Virus record (IMG/VR): IMGVR_UViG_3300025131_000181
Span: 1-36,244 of that record
Source: a virus
Reading direction: 5' to 3' (one strand)
DNA length: 36,244 bases
A model generated the notes under the pieces. The model did no database searches. It was not told the DNA's origin and was given only the letters and a program-made list of their open reading frames with translations. This document shows, piece after piece, positions 1-6,588 of the stretch; the first letter of the stretch is position 1, and every line of letters begins with the position of its first letter. Made by a program: the position numbers and the translations under genes.

Positions 1-97
1 AACTCACAAAGAAATACACGAGTTTTATAGGTAGGGGTAGGCGATTTTTGGTAACTTAGTAACCAACTTCATAATGGAGTCAAAAAGGAGCGCAATA

Positions 98-643
98 ATG
101 AACATGAAAAAAACAAAGTTGGAAGAATTAGTTTTCGATGATGAGAACGCAAGACGGCACAGTGAAGAAAATAAGTTTGCAGTTAAAACTTCACTTGAAA
201 AGTACGGTCAGCAAAAACCAATTGTCATAAACGAAGACAAGAAAATCATTGCCGGAAACTGCACCGCGGTTGTTGCAAAAGAACTTGGTTGGAAAACCGT
301 TGATACGGTTACAACAAAACTAACAGCAGAGCAAGCAACCGCGTATGCAATTGCAGACAATAGAACGAGTGAGTTGGGTGAATGGGAAGGCGATGTGTTG
401 AAGTTCTTGGTTGAGTCAAATGAAATAGATTTGGAATCAATCGGTTTTGACGTTGATTCTTTTAACATTGCGACAGGTGAAGCAGATTGGGGTGGTACTG
501 ATATTGACCAAACGCCTGAGAATGTTATAGAACCAACTTCAAAAATAATTGTTACTTGTGAAATGAACATGAAGTTAGAAGTAGAAGAAGCAATTAAAAA
601 ACTAATTTACAAAAACAAGTGGGAAGATGTAGAAATTAAGTAA
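98..643 (+). CDS. ParB/sulfiredoxin-fold domain protein
   Basis: N-terminal ParB-like nuclease/Srx domain, about residues 5-100. Visible hallmarks are the early K-x-E-E-L-V-F-D-D-E-N-A-R-R segment, a P-I-V-I-N strand, the I-I-A-G-N turn followed by a helix ending in LGW, and the A-Y-A-I-A-D-N-R-T motif typical of phage ParB-like proteins. The C-terminal part (about 60 residues) is not recognised. I prefer ATG 98 over ATG 74 because AAGGAG at 85-90 lies 7 nt upstream of it, whereas 74 has no ribosome site. The stop overlaps the start of the DpdA-like gene. ParB-like domains in phages often sit beside DNA-modifying enzymes, and the bacterial dpd DNA-modification island includes a ParB/DndB-like protein (DpdB). 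A role in target selection or NTP-driven assistance to DpdA is inference. Confidence 0.8.
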   Translation: MNMKKTKLEELVFDDENARRHSEENKFAVKTSLEKYGQQKPIVINEDKKIIAGNCTAVVAKELGWKTVDTVTTKLTAEQATAYAIADNRTSELGEWEGDVLKFLVESNEIDLESIGFDVDSFNIATGEADWGGTDIDQTPENVIEPTSKIIVTCEMNMKLEVEEAIKKLIYKNKWEDVEIK

Positions 644-1662
644 TGATTAGTTTTCCAAATGTTTTATGTTCTTATGCTTATTGCTACAACAGTAGGCACA
701 TGACAAGTATGCTTTGCAAATTAACAAGTGAAGCAAACACAAGGTTGCTGATTGACTCTGGTGCGTACACCGCTTTTAAATTAGGCAAACCTGTTGTTCT
801 TCAGAATTATATTGACTATATTAAATTGTTAGATGCTCATGGTGGAGCGTGGAACACAATTCAACTCGATGTTATTGGCAACAGTGAAAAAACAAAGCGA
901 AACTTAGACATCATGTATGAGCAAGGAGTTACTCCAATGCCTGTGCTGACTGTAGATATGAAGTCTAGTGAGTCATTAAACTTAATCGAATACAACAAGT
1001 ATATCTGCATAGCGGGTGGTCAAAAGTTTTGGTCTGGTGCAAAGGATTGGCAATGGCGAAGAACTTTAGATGTTGAGAAGTTTACAAACGGCAAAGCGTT
1101 GGCTCACTTTCTTGCCTTTGTAAGAATACCCGACTTATACAAGTTGCCAGTTAATTCAGCAGATGCTTCAACGTGGTTAGCAGGACAGCAGTATTCAAGA
1201 ATTGCTTGTTATGTGTCTGGTGGGAAAATGACAGGCGGTACTTTTTATCACCAGTTAAGACACTTGCCTAAGAATAAACTTAATAAAGATTTGATAAGGC
1301 ACTTAAACAGAGACAAGATAACAAAAACTCAATGGCAAGATAGAGAGTTAATGTCTGTTGGTGCGGGTTCATATTGTTCTTTTAAAACAGTTGCTAGTTT
1401 TGTTGCCTTGTGCAATGATGCAAGAAAGAGAGGCAAGAAAATCTTTTTAGTTGTATCTGGATGTGGTGACTTAAATACACTTGCAAGTGCTTGTATAAAC
1501 TCTGATGACAAAGGGTACTTGAATTGGACAAAAGCAAAAAAAATGTTTTTTGAATTAAAAGCATTGCGGAAAAAAAGTCAAACCGATTGGGAGTCAATGA
1601 TAGTTTCAATTATAAATAAACTTAATAAAGGAATAGAAATTGAAAACACGAATAGTAGTTAG
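643..1662 (+). CDS. dpdA: DpdA-like DNA guanine transglycosylase
   Basis: Probable TGT-fold (beta/alpha barrel) enzyme that swaps guanine in DNA for a 7-deazaguanine base. Visible signatures: an N-terminal strand, then D38-S-G-A-Y, comparable to the base-binding DSGA segment of DpdA and tRNA-guanine transglycosylases; Q74-L-D-V at the end of a barrel strand; and P-M-P-V-L-T on the next. A later C-terminal V-S-G-C-G-D lies where barrel strands continue. At 339 residues it is in the short phage DpdA size range, with no PUA domain as in archaeal ArcTGT. Its location four to nine genes upstream of queD, queE and folE supports the call. The start overlaps the preceding stop and the 3' end overlaps the next gene by 23 bp. 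The exact catalytic Asp cannot be fixed without alignment. Confidence 0.75.
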   Translation: MISFPNVLCSYAYCYNSRHMTSMLCKLTSEANTRLLIDSGAYTAFKLGKPVVLQNYIDYIKLLDAHGGAWNTIQLDVIGNSEKTKRNLDIMYEQGVTPMPVLTVDMKSSESLNLIEYNKYICIAGGQKFWSGAKDWQWRRTLDVEKFTNGKALAHFLAFVRIPDLYKLPVNSADASTWLAGQQYSRIACYVSGGKMTGGTFYHQLRHLPKNKLNKDLIRHLNRDKITKTQWQDRELMSVGAGSYCSFKTVASFVALCNDARKRGKKIFLVVSGCGDLNTLASACINSDDKGYLNWTKAKKMFFELKALRKKSQTDWESMIVSIINKLNKGIEIENTNSS

Positions 1663-2005
1663 AACAAGTCATCAAGGTTTTCACAGATGGAAGAATGCAG
1701 TTGGAACTTTTGACTGGTTGCTCATGAGAAAGCATCGGCACATATTTAACTTTGAACTAGAAGTTGAGGTGACTGACGATGATAGGCAAATAGAGTTTTT
1801 TGACTTTAAAGATAAAGTAGATACTGCACTTCGAGTTTTGTATCAAGATAAAGACAACCCATTTTACTTGGACTTTAAAAGTTGCAGTTGTGAACACATT
1901 GTAAAACAATTAGCAAAACAATTAAAAATGGGTTCAGAGTTAAAGTCAATTTCTGTTTTTGAAGATACAGAAAATGGTGCAAAGGTTTTGTTTGATGATA
2001 ACTAA
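1640..2005 (+). CDS. Divergent T-fold protein, QueD/6-PTPS-like
   Basis: Short protein (121 aa) with the layout of the 6-pyruvoyl-tetrahydropterin synthase/QueD family: H15 in a G-F-H-R-W turn, then H32-R-H34 placed like the zinc HxH pair of QueD, a strand ending in a V-T-D-D-D-R turn, a C-E-H-I-V-K-Q-L-A helix, and a final acidic strand with E-D-T-E-N-G. The catalytic Cys that normally precedes HxH is absent (W-L-L-M-R there), so it is probably not a simple second QueD. It begins at TTG 1640, served by AAAGGA at 1627-1632 (7-nt spacing), and overlaps the DpdA-like gene. A canonical QueD follows at 4525, so this paralogue may act on another pterin or 7-deazaguanine intermediate, or assist DpdA. 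Function is inferred only. Confidence 0.55.
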   Translation: MKTRIVVRTSHQGFHRWKNAVGTFDWLLMRKHRHIFNFELEVEVTDDDRQIEFFDFKDKVDTALRVLYQDKDNPFYLDFKSCSCEHIVKQLAKQLKMGSELKSISVFEDTENGAKVLFDDN

Positions 2006-2432
2006 AAAGATATTTTTTGGTATTGAATGTGAAGGCAAGTGGAATGGGTTGCCGACTATTTTTATTCCTTGCAGTTGCATGAAAACAAAGTTGCCTAAAG
2101 ATATGCCATTGCATTTGTATATTGGTGCGGGATGCGACTTAGTAAAAACACAAACTCAACTTGATAGTGCAATTGAACTTGTTGAAAAATACAACGATAA
2201 ACTTTTTACAATTGAAATAGATATAACTGCAAAGTTAAAGATACCAACTTGTTTGAACTCTCGGAGCGTAAGGTTGCTTTTTAACTTTAATCCCGAACTA
2301 AAAGATTTATCGCATATTTTAACTTGGACTAATTCTGAAGTAAAAATAACAAGCAAAGAATCACTTGCAGTTTACTCAGCCCCGCAATTTTTAGAAATCA
2401 ATTATTTGGAGGACTACTTGCATGAAGTTTAG
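1995..2432 (+). CDS. Unrecognised protein of the deazaguanine cluster
   Basis: I do not recognise this 145-residue protein. It has no signal peptide or membrane segment. It starts with an alternating hydrophobic strand (F-F-G-I-E-C-E-G) followed by a G-L-P-T-I-F-I-P-C strand. This pair loosely recalls the opening S-L-Q-G-E-G...T-x-F-V-R of QueE, but no Fe-S cysteine motif follows. The rest is predicted alternating strands and short helices with a charged C terminus. ATG 1995 is preferred over an upstream in-frame codon because AAAGG at 1981-1985 precedes it at normal distance. The start overlaps the previous stop by 11 nt and its end overlaps the glycosyltransferase start by 11 nt, so it is translated within the modification operon. 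A structural partner of DpdA or of the T-fold protein is possible. Confidence 0.65.
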   Translation: MITKKIFFGIECEGKWNGLPTIFIPCSCMKTKLPKDMPLHLYIGAGCDLVKTQTQLDSAIELVEKYNDKLFTIEIDITAKLKIPTCLNSRSVRLLFNFNPELKDLSHILTWTNSEVKITSKESLAVYSAPQFLEINYLEDYLHEV

Positions 2433-3600
2433 AAAATTATTTTATATGGGTCTCGAACCATACGAAGGTAGATATACCTTGCAGTTGCAAAAATGGAGTG
2501 AACAAGCGTTTGCTAAACTTGGTATCGACTATGTAATTGTTGAAGGCAAAACTATTGACGATACGAAAGCAATATCTGTTGGGCAAGTTTTAGACGCACA
2601 TGGTCGGTCGTTTTTTGGCATGAGCCAACTTATGAACTTGGTGCAACTAATGAAGTCGGGCGAATGCTCGGGTGAAGATGTGGTTTTTTTTGAAGATATG
2701 TTTCAAGCAGGAATGGAATCTTTGCCTTACATACTGTGCCAAATACCAGAAAACCAACGACCTACAATTTACTTAAGGTGTTTGGCTCAGTCAATAGACC
2801 CAGACGACTTTGTTCATGTTTGGGGAATGAGTAGATGGATGAGTTGTTATGAGCAGATGTGCAATGAGATTCCAAATGTGAACATACTGGCAACCAGCGA
2901 AGAAATGGTTGCGAATATGAAAGTTGCTAATTGGTCTGCTCCTATATTTAACATTGCAGGACTTAGTTTTGGTAAAGACGAAGTTATTTCTAGGGTTAAG
3001 TCCGTCAAAAAATGGAGCGAGAGAAAAGATAGAGTTTATTTTTCTGCAAGGTTTGACCAAGAGAAGCAACCAGATTTTTATATGGATTTAGTTTTGCAAG
3101 TCAAAAACATTATGCCAGATGTTGAGTTTGCAATTTTCAGTGGTGGCGATTTGAAAAGCAATAACCAAAAATATGTAGACAGGGCTTTAACTATGCAAGA
3201 CGAAGGCTTGCTTTCGATGTACGAAAACCTTTCTAAGAACGAGTATTATGAGTTAGTGAATGATAGTAAAGTCCTTTTCAATTGTGCTTTGCAAGATTGG
3301 GTAAGCAACACGGTTTCAGAAGCAGATGCTCTTGGTTGCAATGTTGTGTTTCCTGCATATCGTTCTTTCCCAGAAACTTTTGCAAATGACCACAGGAGAA
3401 TGTATGTTCCTTGGTCTATGCAAGATGCAGTTAATAAAGTCGTTGCTTCATTGAAAAATGCAAGTAATGACATTGGAAAGATTAGCGATTGGACAAACTG
3501 CACTATTGAAAGAATGGTTGACATAATGCAAGGCGAAGGCGAGCAATGGGCGAGGAACAGTAATCGTTATAGGGATAACATACAAAAGGCAAAGTTTTGA
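2422..3600 (+). CDS. GT-B fold glycosyltransferase (GT4-like)
   Basis: A 392-residue protein with the two-domain pattern of GT-B glycosyltransferases. The C-terminal Rossmann half opens near residue 200 with R-V-Y-F-S-A-R-F-D-Q-E-K-Q-P. It continues with a helix, a strand I-M-P-D-V-E-F-A-I-F-S-G-G-D, and the nucleotide-sugar-binding stretch Y-E-L-V-N-D-S-K-V, then D-W-V-S-N-T-V-S-E-A-D-A-L-G-C and V-F-P-A-Y-R-S-F-P-E. The E-A-x-A-x-G segment is where family 4 enzymes bind the donor phosphates. There is no membrane segment. A GGAGG (2408-2412) precedes ATG 2422. It overlaps the GalE-like gene (TTGA). Donor and acceptor are unknown. Its place between dpdA and queD suggests that the acceptor is the modified base in phage DNA, or its precursor. 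Confidence 0.75.
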   Translation: MKFRKLFYMGLEPYEGRYTLQLQKWSEQAFAKLGIDYVIVEGKTIDDTKAISVGQVLDAHGRSFFGMSQLMNLVQLMKSGECSGEDVVFFEDMFQAGMESLPYILCQIPENQRPTIYLRCLAQSIDPDDFVHVWGMSRWMSCYEQMCNEIPNVNILATSEEMVANMKVANWSAPIFNIAGLSFGKDEVISRVKSVKKWSERKDRVYFSARFDQEKQPDFYMDLVLQVKNIMPDVEFAIFSGGDLKSNNQKYVDRALTMQDEGLLSMYENLSKNEYYELVNDSKVLFNCALQDWVSNTVSEADALGCNVVFPAYRSFPETFANDHRRMYVPWSMQDAVNKVVASLKNASNDIGKISDWTNCTIERMVDIMQGEGEQWARNSNRYRDNIQKAKF

Positions 3601-4532
3601 AAGTTTTAGTAACAGGAGCAAGTGGTTATATTGGTTCGCAAACTTGCAAGTGTCTTGTTAAGAATAACCATACTGTGACTGCAAATGACTTGGAAGATAT
3701 AACTCATGATTATTTTTCAACAAAAAAAATCTGTAACTATAAAGATTTGAAAGTTAAAGATGTAGATTGTTTGGTTCATATTGGAGCGACAAGTCTTGTA
3801 ACTCCAAGTCTTATCGACCCGCGACAGTATTGGGAAAACAATGTTAGCAACACAGTTGAGTTATTAAAAAATTGCAACAAAAAAACCAAAGTTATATTTG
3901 CTTCGAGTGCAGGAGTATATGGCGAACCAAGTAATGGAGTTTGTTTTGAAGATATGGAGTTTAATCCTTGTAGCCCTTATGGTTGGAGCAAGCGAATGGT
4001 TGAACTAATACTTGAAAGTTATTACTCGGCTTATAACCAATCGAGTATTAGTTTGCGTTTTTTTAATGTTGCAGGAGCAGACACCGAAAGTGAAATGGGT
4101 CAAAAAAGTAATGCGAGTCATATTATCGCGAAGGCAATGGAAAGTGCAATTTCAAAAAAGCAGTTTACATTGTTTGGCAATGACTACGATACTCCGGATG
4201 GAACTTGTGTTAGGGATTATGTTCATGTAGAAGATATTTCTCAAGGTATCCTAGATAGTATTGCTATGTTGCAAAATAAAGTAGGTGCTTATCAAATTAA
4301 CTTGGGCGGTAAATCTTGCTACAGTAATTATGAAATACTTGAAGCAATTACTAGTCAAACAGGATTAAAAATCAACTTAAAAATAAGCGAGTCAAGACAA
4401 GGCGAGCCAAGTGTTCTTATTGCTGATACAGCAAAAGCAAAGCAACTATTAAATTGGAAACCTTGTCACTGCTTAAACTCAATTATTAAAACAGCGTATC
4501 TTTGGTATCAAAAAGGAAACAAAAATGATTAG
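3597..4532 (+). CDS. UDP-glucose 4-epimerase-like SDR enzyme
   Basis: Extended short-chain dehydrogenase of the GalE type. NAD-binding G7-x-x-G10-x-x-G13 sits at the N terminus with D31 at the end of the second strand. Catalytic Y128-x-x-x-K132 lies in S-P-Y-G-W-S-K, and A-S-S-A-G-V-Y-G-E precedes it. The later R-F-F-N-V-A-G-A-D, D-G-T-C-V-R-D-Y-V-H-V-E-D-I and the E-x-R-Q-G-E-P type C terminus are typical of UDP-hexose 4-epimerases (311 aa, slightly short for the family). It would interconvert UDP-glucose and UDP-galactose or related UDP-sugars. The start is TTG 3597 with AAAAGG 6 nt upstream, overlapping the glycosyltransferase stop as TTGA. It probably supplies the sugar donor to that glycosyltransferase. 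The exact substrate is not determined. Confidence 0.82.
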   Translation: MKVLVTGASGYIGSQTCKCLVKNNHTVTANDLEDITHDYFSTKKICNYKDLKVKDVDCLVHIGATSLVTPSLIDPRQYWENNVSNTVELLKNCNKKTKVIFASSAGVYGEPSNGVCFEDMEFNPCSPYGWSKRMVELILESYYSAYNQSSISLRFFNVAGADTESEMGQKSNASHIIAKAMESAISKKQFTLFGNDYDTPDGTCVRDYVHVEDISQGILDSIAMLQNKVGAYQINLGGKSCYSNYEILEAITSQTGLKINLKISESRQGEPSVLIADTAKAKQLLNWKPCHCLNSIIKTAYLWYQKGNKND

Positions 4533-4941
4533 TTGCACAAGGAAACTTTGGTTTTGTGCAGGGCATAGAGTAAAAGGACATGAAGGGAAATGCAGACACC
4601 TTCACGGTCATAACTACATTGTCTACATAACAGCACAAGCAAGTTTAGATTCGATTGGTAGAGTTATTGACTTTAGTGTATTGAAGCAAGAGTTTGGTTC
4701 GTTTATTGATGACAACTTCGACCACGGTTTCCTTGTTTGGGAAGATGACAAGGAAGTGATTGATGTACTAAAGAATATGGGTGAGCAAAAGATTTTTGTA
4801 ATGCCAACAAACCCAACAGCAGAAAACATTGCACAATTCTTGTTAGATAACAGTGGGGATATTCTTGACAGCAAAGGAGTTGAAGTTACGATGATAAAAG
4901 TATACGAAACTGAAAACTGTTTTGCAGTAGCAACCAGATGA
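4525..4941 (+). CDS. queD: 6-carboxytetrahydropterin synthase QueD
   Basis: T-fold enzyme converting dihydroneopterin triphosphate to 6-carboxytetrahydropterin, the second step of 7-deazaguanine synthesis. Zinc ligands H14, H27 and H29 are present in A-G-H-R and L-H-G-H. The catalytic Cys is C23 in G-K-C-R-H. The downstream signatures are G-R-V-I-D-F, the N-F-D-H base, N-P-T-A-E-N and the final V-Y-E-T-E strand. The 138-aa length is normal. ATG 4525 has AAAAGGA upstream and overlaps the epimerase stop by 8 bp. Together with QueE and FolE in the same chain it completes the route from GTP to CDG. Confidence 0.93.
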   Translation: MISCTRKLWFCAGHRVKGHEGKCRHLHGHNYIVYITAQASLDSIGRVIDFSVLKQEFGSFIDDNFDHGFLVWEDDKEVIDVLKNMGEQKIFVMPTNPTAENIAQFLLDNSGDILDSKGVEVTMIKVYETENCFAVATR

Positions 4942-5387
4942 CTTTCAAAACAGATTTGAAATATGGCAAGGATGCGGAGTGCCTTATTCTGAAAAGAATA
5001 CAAAAAAAATATCCACTTGCCTTTATGATTGAAGGGAAGTTCAAAGCGTTCGACTTATTCGTACCCGAGATAGAAAAAGGTGTAGAAATTAAGTCAGACA
5101 GACAAGCGGAACAAACTGGCAACGTATTTATTGAAATAGAATGCAACCATGAGTATTCGGGGATTCAAACTACAAAAGCAACGTGGTATGTGTACCAAAC
5201 CAAAAGCAGAATGTTTTGGGTAACAACAGAAGCGATAAGGCAATACTTGATTAGTAAAGCAAAAGAATTGCGGTTGTTTAACAATACTCCTAAAGGCGAG
5301 TATTCTGCGGTGCGTGGTTACTTGGTGCCAATAGATGACTTTGAAGAACTTTCATTCCATGTAGATTCTGAAGGAGAAAAACTATGA
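4938..5387 (+). CDS. PD-(D/E)XK nuclease-like protein
   Basis: 149-residue protein with the restriction-endonuclease-like core: an N-terminal helix carrying G-K-D-A-E14, D39 in K-A-F-D-L-F-V-P, then E50-I-K52 after a G-V strand. This E-D-ExK layout is the metal-binding signature of the fold. A following E-I-E-C-N segment and a W-Y-V-Y-Q-T strand fit other members in which the chain continues as sheet. No DNA-recognition domain is apparent. It overlaps queD by ATGA and queE by ATGA, so it belongs to the modification operon. Possible roles are degrading unmodified host DNA (self DNA being protected by the modified base) or recombination/repair; neither can be chosen from sequence. Confidence 0.7.
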   Translation: MTFKTDLKYGKDAECLILKRIQKKYPLAFMIEGKFKAFDLFVPEIEKGVEIKSDRQAEQTGNVFIEIECNHEYSGIQTTKATWYVYQTKSRMFWVTTEAIRQYLISKAKELRLFNNTPKGEYSAVRGYLVPIDDFEELSFHVDSEGEKL

Positions 5388-6019
5388 AAGGCTACTGGGT
5401 AAACGAAATCTTTTACTCGTTGCAAGGTGAAGGCGTAAGGTCTGGTACGGCTAATGTATTCGTGAGGTTCAAGGGTTGCAACTTAGAGTGTGCAATGGAA
5501 GAAGGCGAAAAGTCAATAGGTGGGTTTGACTGTGATACCGAGTTTGAGTCAGGTATTAAGATGTCACCTCATGACTTGGTTGATGCTTGCGAAGCAATGG
5601 CTGTAAAGCAAGCGAATAGTAACCATGTTCAGTTCAGTGTAATTTTTACAGGTGGTGAACCTGCAATCCAATTGGACAAAGAATTAGTTTCAATGTTCAA
5701 AGACAATGGTTGGTATACAGCAATAGAAACAAATGGAAGCATGGACGTTTCAGATTTAGGTTTAGATTGGATTACAGTTTCGCCAAAGGTTGCGGAGCAT
5801 TGCGTAAGACAACTAACAGCAGACGAAGTTAAATATGTAAGAGGCAACCTGCAAGGAATACCTAAACCAAAATGCAAGGCGAAGAATAAAGTTATATCCC
5901 CTGCGTTTAATGGTTTAGAAAAAAACCAAGATGCTGTTCTTTGGTGCATCGAATTAGTAAAGCAAAATCCAGATTGGCAACTAAGTGTGCAAGACCATAA
6001 GTTATGGAGAATAAGGTAA
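5384..6019 (+). CDS. queE: 7-carboxy-7-deazaguanine synthase QueE
   Basis: Radical SAM enzyme that rearranges 6-carboxytetrahydropterin to CDG. N-terminal N-E-I-F-Y-S-L-Q-G-E-G and V-F-V-R-F-K-G-C-N are diagnostic, and T-G-G-E-P binds SAM. Cluster cysteines appear as C32, C36 and C50 (C-x3-C-x13-C), followed by D-T-E-F. This differs from both the ordinary CxxxCxxC spacing and the C-x14-C-x2-C form of E. coli QueE, so one iron ligand is uncertain. I-E-T-N-G and the V-S-P-K strand are present. ATG 5384 overlaps the nuclease stop, and the stop adjoins folE. Length (211 aa) is normal. Confidence 0.92.
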   Translation: MKGYWVNEIFYSLQGEGVRSGTANVFVRFKGCNLECAMEEGEKSIGGFDCDTEFESGIKMSPHDLVDACEAMAVKQANSNHVQFSVIFTGGEPAIQLDKELVSMFKDNGWYTAIETNGSMDVSDLGLDWITVSPKVAEHCVRQLTADEVKYVRGNLQGIPKPKCKAKNKVISPAFNGLEKNQDAVLWCIELVKQNPDWQLSVQDHKLWRIR

Positions 6020-6573
6020 TGAGTATAGGCGAAGAAGGTATTAGAGATTTACTTATTGAGATTGGGCAAGACCCAGACAGAGAAGGATTGATAGACACGC
6101 CAAAGCGTGTAGTAAAAGCAATGAAAGAAATGACCATAGGTTACAACCAAAGTCCAAAAGAAATACTAAGTAGACAATTTGAAGGTGATAACTACGATGA
6201 CTTAGTTATTGTGAGAGGTATTAGGTTTGCTTCTTTATGTGAACACCACCTCTTGCCTTTTGTTGGAACTTGCGGAGTTGGTTATTTGCCAAGAAGAAAA
6301 GTTGTTGGCTTGTCAAAGTTACCGCGACTTGTCGAGTGCTATTCTAAACGGTTACAACTACAAGAAAGAATGACTAGGCAGATAGCCAACGCGGTAATGA
6401 TTCACTTAGTGCCAAGAGGCGTTGGAGTTTATGTGCAAGCGACCCATCAGTGTATGGCTTGCAGAGGTGCAAGGCAACCCGATGCAGACATGGTAACAAC
6501 AACTGTACTTGGAGAGATGCGGGAAAACCCTTCGCTAAAGTCAGAGTTCATACAAGCGGTGCATCATGGGTAG
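6019..6573 (+). CDS. folE: GTP cyclohydrolase I (FolE)
   Basis: Converts GTP to dihydroneopterin triphosphate, the entry step for 7-deazaguanine (and folate) synthesis. In the numbering from ATG 6019, zinc residues are C74, H77 and C145, in C-E-H-H-L-L-P-F and H-Q-C-M-A-C-R-G. E-G-L-I-D-T-P-K-R-V and V-G-L-S-K-L-P-R complete the family signature. About 185 aa, like the catalytic core of bacterial FolE. I prefer ATG 6019 (TAATG overlap with queE; GGAG at 6006-6009) over ATG 6004, which lacks a ribosome site but would add five residues. It is the last gene of the CDG block and probably boosts flux from the infected cell's GTP pool. Confidence 0.94.
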   Translation: MSIGEEGIRDLLIEIGQDPDREGLIDTPKRVVKAMKEMTIGYNQSPKEILSRQFEGDNYDDLVIVRGIRFASLCEHHLLPFVGTCGVGYLPRRKVVGLSKLPRLVECYSKRLQLQERMTRQIANAVMIHLVPRGVGVYVQATHQCMACRGARQPDADMVTTTVLGEMRENPSLKSEFIQAVHHG

Positions 6574-6588
6574 ACAAGGAAAAAAACG

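Noticed and set aside
48-66. Operator palindrome TTGGT...ACCAA before the ParB-like gene
   Set aside because: Five-bp arms with a non-complementary centre; could be chance in A/T-rich DNA.
1640-2005. QueF-type nitrile reductase (also a T-fold)
   Set aside because: No QueF E(S/L)K(S/L)K motif or nucleophilic Cys; the His layout is that of QueD/6-PTPS.
3597-4532. Nucleotide-sugar genes as host lipopolysaccharide or capsule modifiers
   Set aside because: Not excluded, but there is no membrane anchor, flippase or acyltransferase, and they are interleaved by overlap with deazaguanine genes; DNA is the more economical target.
6004-6018. ATG 6004 as folE start
   Set aside because: No ribosome site; ATG 6019 has GGAG and the TAATG overlap. 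Only five residues differ.
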